DNA from: JAAYCI01 sp031549285
GTDB lineage: Bacteria; Bacillota; Clostridia; Oscillospirales; Ruminococcaceae
DNA: 64,000 nt
NCBI GenBank assembly: GCA_031549285.1
Contig: JAVBPZ010000006.1
Location: 99,431-163,430, forward strand
Direction: 5' to 3'
Shown: positions 25,774 through 34,464 of the stretch, in pieces
Layout of the letters: every line of letters starts with the position of its first letter
Numbering within the stretch: position 1 is the first letter of the stretch
Notes under the pieces: generated by a model
What the model was told of the DNA's origin: nothing
What the model saw: the letters and a program-made list of their open reading frames with translations, nothing else
The model's database searches: none
Position numbers and translations under genes: made by a program

Positions 25774-26439
25774 TTACGGAACAGCTCTGTTATTGTCGTC
25801 CGCTCTGGTGGTGGTGGCCACCGGCGCACCGGAACCTAGCTGCGCCGGGGTGCTCCCCTCCCCGGTGTCTTCCACGGTATCATTGGCCGGGTGCTTTGCG
25901 GGGCGCAGCAGCTGTATGCACAGCAGCGCCGCCCCCGCGCCGATGAACAAATCCCCTATGCTGGCAAAGCCCACATCCCAGCTGCCCAAGCGCACGAACA
26001 GTATGTCACCCAGCAGCGGCACACGGGTGGCGGCGGTTTCCAGCGTATAGCCAAATACCTCGCCGGAGGCAAAGCGCGCCGCAATGGCGGGCGACAGGGA
26101 CACCACCCGGTCAGACACCGGCATGGCCCCGCCGTTCAGCACAATCACCAGGAAATTCATCAGGGTGCCGGCGCCAAAAACAGCCGGCCACCACAGGTAG
26201 CGCCAGTTCAGCGCGGCAAATGCCGCCAGCATGCCATACTGCAGCACGCACACCACCACCTGTACCGGGCCCACAGGCAGCGAAAAGGCCGACACCGCAT
26301 ACGGGGCCAGCCCCTTTACCAAAAACGCCGCAATGGGCAACCAAAGCGCGTGCAGGGTGTGCTCCCGGATATACGAAACCCGGCCGCCGGAAATAAACCC
26401 GACCACCACGCCCAAAACCACAAAAACCAGCAAAATCAT
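25774..26439 (-). CDS. DUF5317-type membrane protein
   Basis: A 221-residue protein with five to six membrane segments in the first 175 residues and a polar Thr/Asp-rich tail. The motif LNGGAMPVS (about 100-108) is the signature by which I place it in DUF5317. Its ATG overlaps the stop codon of the HD-GYP gene by four bases (ATGA), a sign of translational coupling, so the two products are probably made together. Function unknown; the coupling suggests it serves as a membrane partner of the HD-GYP protein. Confidence 0.78.
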   Translation of the reverse strand: MILLVFVVLGVVVGFISGGRVSYIREHTLHALWLPIAAFLVKGLAPYAVSAFSLPVGPVQVVVCVLQYGMLAAFAALNWRYLWWPAVFGAGTLMNFLVIVLNGGAMPVSDRVVSLSPAIAARFASGEVFGYTLETAATRVPLLGDILFVRLGSWDVGFASIGDLFIGAGAALLCIQLLRPAKHPANDTVEDTGEGSTPAQLGSGAPVATTTRADDNNRAVP

Positions 26440-27767
26440 ATTGTCGACTCTATCTCCTGTTCCACATCCATTTCCAGCTGGGCGGCGTCCAGCTGCGGCA
26501 TAATGCTGACGAAAACCGACACCACCTGGGGGTCGAACTGTACACCCGCCTGTTTTTCAATGATAGCCAGGGCTTCCTTCTGCTCGATGCCTTTCCGGTA
26601 CGGGCGGTCGGAGGTCATGGCGTCGTAGGCATCGGCCACCGCCAAAATCCCGGCGGACAGCGGCAGCTTCTTTGGCAGCTTGTCCTCCTGGGGATAGCCG
26701 GTCAAATCATACCGCAGGTGGTGATAACGCACCGCGTCGTTAATCATCTGCGGAAAAAACACGCTTTTTATAATCTTGTACCCCACCTGGGGATGGCGCT
26801 GAATTTCGGAGAACTCGCTGCGAGCCAGCGGCCCTTCCTTCAGCAGCACCGCGTCGTTGATGCCTATCTTGCCCACATCGTGCAGCAGGGCGGCGGTGCG
26901 GATGTTCTCTACATAGGCGCGCGGGCGCTGCATGCCATGGGCAATGGCCTCGCTGTAAAAGGCCACCCGGCGGGAGTGCCCGCGGGTGTAGGGGTCCTTT
27001 GCCTCTATGGCGTTACTGAGCGCCGCAATGGTGCGCATGTTTACCGAGCGGGTGTCCAAGTACATTTTAAAGGAATAGCGCGCCATCAACAGCGGCGCCA
27101 TGAGCAGCAGGATGAACAGGTAGCCTTGCGGCGGGTTGTCCAGCAGCAGGGCGAACATAAGGCCCAGCGGGATGGTGCACAACACGCTGGGGATAATGGT
27201 GCGCAGGTTGGTGCCCACCAGACGATAGAGGGATTTGTCGTTGTCCGTTGCAAAATACAGCACAAACAGCAAAAAGTTACACGCAATGACCGCCACCGCA
27301 TAGGTGAAGAAAATGACCAGCATGCGCGGGGTCATCAGATGGGCTGGGTCGGGGTTCAGGAAGCTGAACAAAAAACCAATAAGGCCCACCGATATGTTAA
27401 TGTTCCCCAAGTTAAAAAATTCTTTGTCCGGGGACTTAATGAATGGCGAATAAAATTTTGTGGTTACGGGATCCTTAATGATGCTGAGCAGCGACGAAAC
27501 GGTGTGCAGCACCACCGCAATAGAATAATCGCTGGTCATGGCGCAGGCCAGCACCGGCACAAAGCTGATATCCAACTGACGCCCGCCACCGATGTGGATG
27601 GGCAGCATGCGACAAAGAACCATCAGGCCCACCAAAATGCCGCAGTACATCCAGAACATCATGTCGCCGTTAGAAAAATAAGGGATCGCCCGAGCGACAC
27701 AGAAGCATAAAACCAATAAGCCAAGACAAATAATGCTTGCCTTGTAGAGTTTATGCGCTTTCGTCAT
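26436..27767 (-). CDS. Membrane-anchored HD-GYP cyclic-dinucleotide phosphodiesterase
   Basis: A 443-residue protein with an N-terminal block of about eight membrane segments (10-235; LDISFVPVLACAMTSDYS resembles a MASE-type sensor) and a C-terminal HD-GYP domain (about 245-425): GHSRRVAFYSEAIA, the metal motif HDVGKIGI, HHLRYDLTGYP for the GYP loop and ADAYDAMTSDRPYR. Such domains hydrolyse c-di-GMP (some act on other cyclic dinucleotides). The GYP motif is intact, though the usual HHE is HHL. Start at ATG 27767 after GGGGGA; the upstream in-frame extension is unlikely. Coupled to the DUF5317 gene. It could oppose the GGDDF protein at 21254. Confidence 0.9.
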   Translation of the reverse strand: MTKAHKLYKASIICLGLLVLCFCVARAIPYFSNGDMMFWMYCGILVGLMVLCRMLPIHIGGGRQLDISFVPVLACAMTSDYSIAVVLHTVSSLLSIIKDPVTTKFYSPFIKSPDKEFFNLGNINISVGLIGFLFSFLNPDPAHLMTPRMLVIFFTYAVAVIACNFLLFVLYFATDNDKSLYRLVGTNLRTIIPSVLCTIPLGLMFALLLDNPPQGYLFILLLMAPLLMARYSFKMYLDTRSVNMRTIAALSNAIEAKDPYTRGHSRRVAFYSEAIAHGMQRPRAYVENIRTAALLHDVGKIGINDAVLLKEGPLARSEFSEIQRHPQVGYKIIKSVFFPQMINDAVRYHHLRYDLTGYPQEDKLPKKLPLSAGILAVADAYDAMTSDRPYRKGIEQKEALAIIEKQAGVQFDPQVVSVFVSIMPQLDAAQLEMDVEQEIESTI

Positions 27768-27859
27768 GGGCGATCCCCCATCTCTGTTATAAGTCAAACC
27801 CGGTCAACAACTATCGATTGTTTATGTGTTACAGCTTGAACAAACTTGCGTTAAAAGAA

Positions 27860-27934
27860 TTAGACTCTCGCGAACGCGCCGCTGGCGACGATCATAGCGC
27901 AAACAGTAGCCAAAACATAAATAATCTTTTTCAT
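27860..27934 (-). CDS. 24-residue hydrophobic peptide, signal-peptide-like
   Basis: A very short open frame encoding MKKIIYVLATVCAMIVASGA followed by FARV and TAA. It has a perfect GAGGAGG ribosome site seven bases before the ATG, better than most genes here. Two lysines, a hydrophobic core and an Ala-x-Ala end give it the look of a complete signal peptide with only two residues after it. It sits between the unknown gene at 28109 and the HD-GYP gene, same strand. It may be a small membrane peptide, a secreted signal released by signal peptidase, or a leader peptide. No family recognised. Confidence 0.6.
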   Translation of the reverse strand: MKKIIYVLATVCAMIVASGAFARV

Positions 27935-28108
27935 GATATAGCCTCCTCAAAAAGGTTCCTCTGCTGCATCCGCTCACCAACTTTTTATGCAGGCTATATC
28001 CGCTCCGCTTGTTGCCGGGTTTGAATTATCAAAAATAAGGTGGAATCAGGGATTCTTACATCCGATGTATACGCCAAGGAAAGGATACCACAAACAGGAA
28101 ACAAAAAG

Positions 28109-28741
28109 CTACTGGAACATGGGGCTGGCCAGCGCCACCCGCCGGTTCACCGCGCCCAGCACGCTTTGGACCACCGCCACGTCCTGGTCCGCCTCGCTGA
28201 CCGAGCTGCCCACCAGGCACCGGCCATCTGCCGGGGAAAACACCTGGGACACCACCACCTCGCTGCCGAACAGCGGTACGGACTCTACCCCCGCCAGCTC
28301 GAAGATCAACTGGGTACATTTGGTAATGGCATCCAGCGTGGCCATGGCCACGCACCGGCGGCGGGTATACTGCAGGTTGGTACCGCTGGCGCTGCCTTCT
28401 ACCTCGCGGCCGCCACGTTTCAACATAACGGTGGCCACCACGTTCACGCCTTCCACGCGTATCTGCACCCCGGTAAATACCAGGCGGGAATCCAGCCGCT
28501 CCATCATCTCAGGCTGAATTTGCGCCACGCTGATGATATGGTGGTCTATGTCGGTGCCGAAACGCGAAATAAGCGCGGACTGCACATCCCGGGCAATCGC
28601 TTTTGGCCGCTTTTGCGTGGTGGCCAATACATGGACCTCTTCTGGAACCCCCAGCTCCGAAAATACAACATGGGCAGACAGAACACCATCCAACTGACAA
28701 AGTAATTCTTTCCATTCCTGGGTAAGCTGCGCATTTGTCAT
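28109..28741 (-). CDS. Conserved-looking cytoplasmic protein, unknown function
   Basis: A 210-residue protein without signal peptide or membrane segment. The first 75 residues have a beta-alpha-beta pattern: SAHVVFSELGVPEEVHVLAT, then a helix KAIARDVQSALISRFG, then IDHHIISVAQIQ. I have seen this arrangement in unnamed clostridial and actinobacterial proteins but know no function. The second half (about 95-210) is predicted beta-rich with a cysteine-containing helix RRRCVAMATLDAITKC. ATG at 28741 follows AAGGAGAG by nine bases and sits about 80 bases below a good promoter (28830-28858), so the longer frame from 28909 is excluded. May be cotranscribed with the peptide and HD-GYP genes. Confidence 0.65.
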   Translation of the reverse strand: MTNAQLTQEWKELLCQLDGVLSAHVVFSELGVPEEVHVLATTQKRPKAIARDVQSALISRFGTDIDHHIISVAQIQPEMMERLDSRLVFTGVQIRVEGVNVVATVMLKRGGREVEGSASGTNLQYTRRRCVAMATLDAITKCTQLIFELAGVESVPLFGSEVVVSQVFSPADGRCLVGSSVSEADQDVAVVQSVLGAVNRRVALASPMFQ

Positions 28742-28829
28742 TTTTGCATTCTCTCCTTCCGAAACCCCGGCGGGCCCGTAAAAATTCACCTGTCTGTGTG
28801 TATACATACGGCTTTTATGCACAAATATT

Positions 28830-28858
28830 ATAGTACGTTTAAGCGCAATGCTTGTCAA
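28830..28858 (-). promoter_or_regulatory. Promoter of the unknown gene at 28109-28741
   Basis: On the minus strand TTGACA (28858-28853), 17 bases, TACTAT (28835-28830), continuing as TACTATAAT. Confidence 0.7.
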
Positions 28859-29063
28859 TGTGCCAAAGGGCACGGCAGGAACATCCATACCGGAAACAGT
28901 GGCGAACAATCCCCAAATTGCTCACACGATTATCACATATTATGGCGCTATTTTTGCCGGCGCGCCGGTGTGGAAAAGCCCCCGCGCAACAGAAAAAAAA
29001 ACCACCCCGGCACCCTGCATCGACAAAATAATCACCAATATTGAACAGGCAAAACCCGCTTCC

Positions 29064-29100
29064 GGTCAAAAGAAAAAATTGGGAATTTTGTTTTTCGACC
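29064..29100 (-). terminator. AT-rich terminator-like hairpin after the M18 peptidase gene
   Basis: Arms GGTCAAAA-AAAAATT and AATTTT-TTTT-GACC with small bulges and a 3-base loop, about 75 bases downstream of the peptidase stop codon on the minus strand. Confidence 0.5.
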
Positions 29101-29175
29101 GCGCCAAAAAACTGGCGACTTGCTGGTGCAATACCGCGGTATCACACATTCTATATCCTTTGCGCCCGCGTTACT

Positions 29176-30579
29176 TCATTTGGCGCTGTTAAACACCTGG
29201 AACGCCAAAAAGGCATTGTATACGTCCAGCTTTGCGGTCACCTCAAACGGGGCATGCATGGACAGCACCGGTACCCCCACATCCACCACCTCTATGTTGC
29301 GGTTAGCCAGGAACTTCGCCACGGTGCCGCCGCCGCCGGCGTCCACCTTGCCCAGCTCCGCCGCCTGCCAGGCAACCCCCGCGGCGTCGAACAGGCGGGT
29401 GACGGTGCCCATATACTCCGCCGAGGCATCGCTGGTGCCGGATTTTCCCCGCGCACCGTGGTATTTGGTGACCGCCACACCGTGGTTTACCTGGCTGGCG
29501 TTGCGCTTTTCGAACACGTCGGAAAAGGTGGGGTCGAACGCGGCATTCACATCGGCGGACAGGCACTGCGACGCCGCCAGCATGCGCCGGTAGGCCGCGC
29601 CGTTCGCCTCGGCCAGGTCCTCCAGAAAATGGAACAGGTACTCCGCCGCCAGGCCGGTGTTGCCGTCAGAACCGGTTTCTTCCTTGTCCGCCAGCACGCA
29701 CACGGTGGTGTGGGCTGGGTTTTGGGTTTCCATTTCGGCCATCAGCGCGGTATAGGCACACACGCGGTCGTCCTGGCCGTAGGCGCCCACCATGCTTTTG
29801 TCAAAGCCGATGTCGCATGCTTTGAACGCCGGAACAAACTCTATCTCCGCGCGTATGAAGTCCTTCTCGGTGATGCCGTACTTTTCGTGCAGCAACCGCA
29901 TGGTTTCCAGCTTCACGCGCTTTTTGGCGTCCTCGTCGTCGAACGGCAGCGAGCCGACCACGATGTTTAATTCTTCCCCTTTTATCCCCTCGGCCAGGGT
30001 GCGTTTGCTTTGCTCCGCCGCCAGGTGCGGCAGCAGGTCGGTGATGGTGAACAGCGGATCGCCCGCGTCTTCCCCTACCGATACCGTGACCGCGGTGCCG
30101 TCCGCTTTTATGACCACCCCGTGCATGGACAGCGGAATGGTGACCCACTGATACTTCCGGATACCGCCATAATAATGGGTTTTGAAATAGGCAATCTGCT
30201 CGTCTTCATATAAGGGGTTGGGCTTTAAGTCCAGCCGTGGCGAGTCCAGATGCGCCACCGAGAGCCGCACGCCATCGGACAGACTTTTGCTGCCGATGGT
30301 GGCGGCAATGACCGCCTTGCCACGCTGCAGCAGGTACACTTTATCCCCAGTCTTGGTGGCTTTCCCCGGCTGGAACAGCTTGTACCCAGCCTTTTTCAGG
30401 CGTGCCTCGGTGGCCAGGGCCGCTTCCCGCTCGGTCTTTGCCTCGTTCAGGAACTGCTTGTATCCCTCGCAAAAGGCCATGGCCTGCGGCAGGGTGGCGG
30501 GCGCGTGGTCAAACGCGTGCTGGGGTTTTACCAGCAGTTCATCGGCCAGCTGCTGCGCTTTGGTTTTTTCTTTGCTCAT
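29176..30579 (-). CDS. M18 family zinc aminopeptidase
   Basis: A 467-residue cytoplasmic metallopeptidase that removes N-terminal residues, often acidic or hydrophobic, from peptides. Metal and catalytic segments of the M18 fold are visible: RLSVAHLDSPRLDLKP (His and Asp ligands), GAYGQDDRVCAYTAL (bridging Asp), CVLADKEETGSDGNTG (catalytic Glu-Glu) and VLSMHAPFEVT (C-terminal His). Length matches the family. AAAGGAAT precedes the ATG. Single gene; in an amino-acid fermenting bacterium it probably completes peptide breakdown in the cytoplasm. Confidence 0.95.
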   Translation of the reverse strand: MSKEKTKAQQLADELLVKPQHAFDHAPATLPQAMAFCEGYKQFLNEAKTEREAALATEARLKKAGYKLFQPGKATKTGDKVYLLQRGKAVIAATIGSKSLSDGVRLSVAHLDSPRLDLKPNPLYEDEQIAYFKTHYYGGIRKYQWVTIPLSMHGVVIKADGTAVTVSVGEDAGDPLFTITDLLPHLAAEQSKRTLAEGIKGEELNIVVGSLPFDDEDAKKRVKLETMRLLHEKYGITEKDFIRAEIEFVPAFKACDIGFDKSMVGAYGQDDRVCAYTALMAEMETQNPAHTTVCVLADKEETGSDGNTGLAAEYLFHFLEDLAEANGAAYRRMLAASQCLSADVNAAFDPTFSDVFEKRNASQVNHGVAVTKYHGARGKSGTSDASAEYMGTVTRLFDAAGVAWQAAELGKVDAGGGGTVAKFLANRNIEVVDVGVPVLSMHAPFEVTAKLDVYNAFLAFQVFNSAK

Positions 30580-30680
30580 AAAAAAGGGATTCCTTTCTGG
30601 CGTTCTTTCATTGGGATGAGCCCAAGCAAACGGGCTGAATATTTTTCCACTTTACCGGAGGCAGGGCAAAATTTCTGAAC

Positions 30681-30704
30681 AAAAAACAGTCTTGAGAAGA
30701 CTTG
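30681..30704 (-). terminator. Terminator of the prfA-coaE-transglycosylase operon
   Basis: On the minus strand CAAGTCTT-CTC-AAGACTG followed by TTTTTTG, about 25 bases after the transglycosylase stop codon. Confidence 0.85.
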
Positions 30705-30728
30705 GGGAAAACAAGCCGCCGTGTCATA

Positions 30729-31352
30729 TCACCCGGAATACAGGGACAGGTATTTTTGATAGCTCTTGTTTACCTTGTTCACATAATGGTTCATCTGGTC
30801 GTACGGAAAGGTGGTCAGGCGGGTTCCGTCCGGGGAATAGTCCCCTTCGCCCAGCAGGCGGTCCACCGTGCCCCAGCCGCTGTGGTAGGCCGCCGCCGCG
30901 GTGGGCAGGTCCTCGCCATAGCGCTGGATGGACAGCGCCAGGTAATAGGTGCCAAAGCGGATGCTGGTGTCTGGGTCGTACAGGTCCTTGTAGGTGACCG
31001 TTTCGCCGGGCGCCAGGGTGGGTTTCAGCCAGTCAAATGTTTCCTCGGTCATCTGCATCAGGCCGCGCGCACCGGCGGCGGATTCCGCCAATGGATCGAA
31101 GCTGCTCTCGGTACGGATAACCGCGTAAATGAAATAGGGGTTCACGCCAAATATTTCGCTCCATTTTTCCACTTCTTCCACGTACTTCACCGGGTACATC
31201 TGCTTTTGAATGACCCCAAACAACGACATCGGCAGCAATGTTAACAGGAACACCGCCACCAGCAAAATAGCCAGCACCTGCCCCGTACGGCGCGCTTTTT
31301 TAGGACGCTGAGGGGCAGGACGTTTGGTTTTGTTGGCCTTTACGGTTGACAA
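30729..31352 (-). CDS. Membrane-anchored lytic transglycosylase (SLT domain)
   Basis: A 207-residue protein with a basic N-terminus (KANKTKRPAPQRPKKARR), one membrane helix (about 26-46) and an extracellular SLT domain (about 55-200): the catalytic Glu lies in AVIRTESSFDP, followed by AAGARGLMQMT and AAYHSGWGTVDRLL. It should cleave glycan strands of peptidoglycan, a Slt70/MltE-like activity for wall growth. I choose the TTG start at 31352, eight bases after GGAGG; the in-frame GTG at 31367 overlaps that site. It follows coaE by 16 bases in the prfA operon. Confidence 0.9.
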   Translation of the reverse strand: MSTVKANKTKRPAPQRPKKARRTGQVLAILLVAVFLLTLLPMSLFGVIQKQMYPVKYVEEVEKWSEIFGVNPYFIYAVIRTESSFDPLAESAAGARGLMQMTEETFDWLKPTLAPGETVTYKDLYDPDTSIRFGTYYLALSIQRYGEDLPTAAAAYHSGWGTVDRLLGEGDYSPDGTRLTTFPYDQMNHYVNKVNKSYQKYLSLYSG

Positions 31353-31368
31353 TGGTGTTTCCTCCACT

Positions 31369-31983
31369 TCACAGTGCCAGCAGCTTTTCCAGTACCGCCT
31401 GGCCTTGTTGGCGCAGGGCCTCCTCGCTGCCGTTGTTCTCTATCACATAATCCGCCGCCGCGCGCAGGGTTTCCTCCGGCAGCTGGCGGGACAGGCGGGT
31501 GGCCGCGGTGGTTTTGGATATCCCCTCCCGTAAAATTACCCGGCTGATGGACAGCCGGTGCTCGGCCACCACCACAATCAGCTTGTCGCAGTATTCCTGT
31601 GCCGGCGCGCCCACAATGACGGCGCCGTCAATGAAAAACAGGCGCGTACCGGCAGCCTGGGCGGCGTCCCGCCGCCGCAGCAGTTCCCGCACGATATACG
31701 GGTGGGTGATATCCACCAGGCGCTTTGCCGCCGCCTCGCTGGCGAAAGCCTGCTGCGCCAGCTGCCCGCGCAGCAGCCGCCCGTCCGGGGCCAGTATCTG
31801 CGGCCCGAATGCTTCCACCAGCTGCGCCAGGCACGCGCTGCCCGGCTGGGTGACGTCGCGGGAGATGGCGTCCCCGTCGGCCACCGGGTAGCCCAGCTGC
31901 GCATACTGCGCCGCCAGCAGCGACTTCCCGCTGCCGGAACGGCCGGTTATGCCCACGGTAAGCATTGGTTTTGTGCGTGTCAT
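31369..31983 (-). CDS. coaE: Dephospho-CoA kinase
   Basis: Performs the last step of coenzyme A synthesis, phosphorylating the ribose 3'-hydroxyl of dephospho-CoA. The 204 residues have the P-loop GITGRSGSGKS (about 11-21), the DADxI-like block VADGDAISRDV, and the IVVVAEHRLSISRVILREGIS lid segment. Family length is about 200. Its ATG overlaps the tsaC stop codon by four bases (31980-31983), and it is followed by the transglycosylase gene. Confidence 0.95.
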   Translation of the reverse strand: MTRTKPMLTVGITGRSGSGKSLLAAQYAQLGYPVADGDAISRDVTQPGSACLAQLVEAFGPQILAPDGRLLRGQLAQQAFASEAAAKRLVDITHPYIVRELLRRRDAAQAAGTRLFFIDGAVIVGAPAQEYCDKLIVVVAEHRLSISRVILREGISKTTAATRLSRQLPEETLRAAADYVIENNGSEEALRQQGQAVLEKLLAL

Positions 31984-33023
31984 AAGTGTACCAACCGGAA
32001 GGCCGCGGCGCGCAACAGGCGGTTGTATACCGCCAGCCCCACGCCGTCTGCCTGTTCTATGCGTGCATAGACCTGTTTTGCACCATGCTCGTCCAGCGCG
32101 CGCAACGCCGCAAACAACCCCGCCGCCTGCGCGGCTTCATCGCCGGGGGCACCATAGGCGATGGCTGGAACCGGCAGCCGGTCTTCTTCCCCAGAAAAGC
32201 ACAGGGCAACTATACCGTTGTCTGCCGGGTTTTGGGCTGGCATCTCTGCTATCTTCTGCTCCAAAAACCCGCGAAATTCCTCGAAACCGCCCTGCACCAG
32301 CACCAGCTGGGCCCGGGGCGCGTAATGTCGGTATTTCATGCCGGGGCTGGCCGGGGCTTCGCCGGCTGCCAGCGGCTGGGTAACCGCGGCGGCCATCGCC
32401 ACCGGCGTGCCCAGCGCCTGGGCCAGCTGCTGCTGCGTAATAAACCCCGGTCGCAGGATCACCGGCGCGTCTACCAGCGACACCACGGTGGATTCTATCC
32501 CCACACGGCAGGCGCCGCCGTCCACGACAAACGGGATGCGCCCGTCCATATCCGCCAGCACATGCGCCGCGGTGGTGGGGCTGGGGGTTCCGGAAACATT
32601 CGCCGAGGGCGCCGCCAGCGGCAGCCCAGCCGCCTGTATGACCGCCAGCGCCGCCGGGTGGGCCGGCATGCGCACCCCCACGGTGGGCAGCCCGGCGCTT
32701 ACCTGCGGGGCCACCGTGCCGGCGGACGGCAGAACCATGGTCAACGGGCCCGGCCAAAACGCCTTTGCCAGCTGCCAGGCAGCCGGTGGTACCACGGATG
32801 CTATTTGATACAGTACCGCTTCATTTGCGATGTGTACGATAAGTGGATTGTCCTGCGGGCGGCCTTTCGCCGCGAATATGCGCTGCACCGCCGCGCCGTC
32901 CAGCGCATTTGCGGCCAGGCCGTACACCGTCTCGGTAGGGATCGCCACCACCTGACCGGCCTGCAGCAGCTGCGCTGCCAGCGCCGTAGCATTTGGAGAA
33001 AACGGAACAAGCTGTGTTCGCAT
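31980..33023 (-). CDS. tsaC: L-threonylcarbamoyladenylate synthase (Sua5 type)
   Basis: Makes threonylcarbamoyl-AMP from threonine, bicarbonate and ATP for the t6A modification of tRNAs reading ANN codons. The 347 residues comprise the YrdC/TsaC domain (about 5-200; IPTETVYGLAANA, KGRPQDNPLIVHI, PLAAPSANVSG, ESTVVSL) and the Sua5 C-terminal domain (about 225-345), linked by ASPGMKYRHYAP. So it is the long Sua5 form. The ribosome site is weak. It follows prfA by 230 bases, a gap in which prmC is often found but is absent here. Confidence 0.95.
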   Translation of the reverse strand: MRTQLVPFSPNATALAAQLLQAGQVVAIPTETVYGLAANALDGAAVQRIFAAKGRPQDNPLIVHIANEAVLYQIASVVPPAAWQLAKAFWPGPLTMVLPSAGTVAPQVSAGLPTVGVRMPAHPAALAVIQAAGLPLAAPSANVSGTPSPTTAAHVLADMDGRIPFVVDGGACRVGIESTVVSLVDAPVILRPGFITQQQLAQALGTPVAMAAAVTQPLAAGEAPASPGMKYRHYAPRAQLVLVQGGFEEFRGFLEQKIAEMPAQNPADNGIVALCFSGEEDRLPVPAIAYGAPGDEAAQAAGLFAALRALDEHGAKQVYARIEQADGVGLAVYNRLLRAAAFRLVHL

Positions 33024-33253
33024 GAATTGTTGGCACGCCCTTTTGAGAAGGATTTAGTACTTTGGGGCTGTATGGTATGGGAAACGCGGGTCGCGTATAG
33101 AGTATGCGGTATCGACAAGGGGTACTGGAGTGACACAGGCCACGCGGACATGTAAGGCATGCCCCTATTGGACACCATTTTGCCCCCACTGCCCTTTTGG
33201 CATCCTGGCTGCCGGCCATTACAACCAACAACCGGGAAGCATCGGCTGCCAAA

Positions 33254-34327
33254 CTATTCGCCGCTGGCTTTCAGCTTTTCTGCCTGGTCCGCCGTCAGCA
33301 GTGGATCTATCAGGTCGTCCAGCCCGCCCTCAAGCACGTTATCCAGCTTGTACAGCGTCAGGTTGATGCGATGGTCTGTGACGCGCCCCTGCGGGTAGTT
33401 ATAGGTGCGGATGCGCCCGGAGCGGTCGCCGCTGCCCACCTGGGTGCGGCGGGTGGCGTCTATTTCGTTCTTCTGCGCGTCCTGTTTTTGTTGCAGCAGG
33501 CGGCTGCGCAGCACCTTCATGGCTTTGTCTTTGTTTTTGTGCTGGCTGCGCTCATCCTGGCACTCCACCACCATGCCGGTGGGCAGATGGGTGATGCGGA
33601 TGGCGCTGGATGTTTTGTTGATGTGCTGGCCGCCCGCGCCGGAGGAACGGAAGGTGTCTATGCGCAGGTCGGCGGGGTTTATGTCCACGTCCACCTCGTC
33701 TGCCTCCGGCATAACCGCCACCGTAACGGCGGAGGTATGCACCCGGCCCTGGGTCTCGGTTTCCGGCACGCGCTGCACCCGGTGGGTACCGGCCTCGAAC
33801 TTCAGCCGGCTATAGGCGCCCTCGCCCTCTACGGAAAACTGTACTTCTTTCAGGCCGCCCAGCTCGGTTTCATTTTCGCTTAATAGCTCTATTTTGAACC
33901 CGCGGGCCTCGGCATACATGCTGTACATACGGAACAGGCTGTGGCCAAACAGCGCCGCCTCTTCCCCGCCGGTGCCGGCGCGGATCTCCATAATGACGCT
34001 GCGGGAGTCGTTTTCGTCCTTTGGCAGCAGCAAAATGCGCAGTTGCTCCGCATATTGCTCTATCTGCTCCTTTGCGGTATCCAGCTCTTCCTTTGCCAGC
34101 TCGCGCAGGTCCGGGTCCAGGCCGGGTTCCTCCAGCAGTTCCCTTGCGTCGGCCTGCGCCTTTTCGGCAGCACGGTAGGCGGTATACACCTCCACCAGCG
34201 GGGTCAGCTGTTTATAGTCCTTCATCAGCGCGGTATAGGCGGTGTTGTCGGAAACGGTGGCCGGGTCCTGCAGGCGCAGGTTTATTTCCTCGTACCGGCT
34301 GCGTACCGCGTCTAGTTTATCGAACAT
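33254..34327 (-). CDS. prfA: Peptide chain release factor 1
   Basis: Recognises UAA and UAG in the ribosomal A site and triggers peptide release. The 357 residues contain the catalytic GGQ in SSGAGGQHINKT (about 228-239) and a P-x-T codon-recognition tripeptide, here PET in HRVQRVPETETQGR (Pro-Ala-Thr is more usual; RF2 would have SPF). AAGGAAG precedes the ATG. It is second in an operon DUF951-prfA-tsaC-coaE-transglycosylase. The methyltransferase gene prmC, which usually accompanies prfA, is not adjacent. Confidence 0.97.
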   Translation of the reverse strand: MFDKLDAVRSRYEEINLRLQDPATVSDNTAYTALMKDYKQLTPLVEVYTAYRAAEKAQADARELLEEPGLDPDLRELAKEELDTAKEQIEQYAEQLRILLLPKDENDSRSVIMEIRAGTGGEEAALFGHSLFRMYSMYAEARGFKIELLSENETELGGLKEVQFSVEGEGAYSRLKFEAGTHRVQRVPETETQGRVHTSAVTVAVMPEADEVDVDINPADLRIDTFRSSGAGGQHINKTSSAIRITHLPTGMVVECQDERSQHKNKDKAMKVLRSRLLQQKQDAQKNEIDATRRTQVGSGDRSGRIRTYNYPQGRVTDHRINLTLYKLDNVLEGGLDDLIDPLLTADQAEKLKASGE

Positions 34328-34464
34328 AGTGTCTTCCTTTTGTTATAGTATAGTGCCGCCTAACCAAAAAGGCAGGCGAATGCTGTCACCAGTGGATATT
34401 TTGCCGGGTACACGGGAGCATACCGGCCTGTGCGCCAACGGCTGTGGTATAGTGATGGCCCGCT

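Larger units (their letters stand above)
28742..29175. other. Intergenic region between the unknown gene and the M18 peptidase gene
   Basis: About 430 bases without a gene. Seen: the minus-strand promoter at 28830-28858, the AT-rich hairpin at 29064-29100 and a perfect 12-base palindrome ATACCGCGGTAT at 29131-29142. Nothing else recognised. Confidence 0.5.

Noticed and set aside
27860..27934. AgrD-type autoinducer precursor for the 24-residue peptide
   Set aside because: No C-terminal acidic recognition segment, no thiolactone ring context beyond one cysteine inside the hydrophobic core, and no agrB neighbour.
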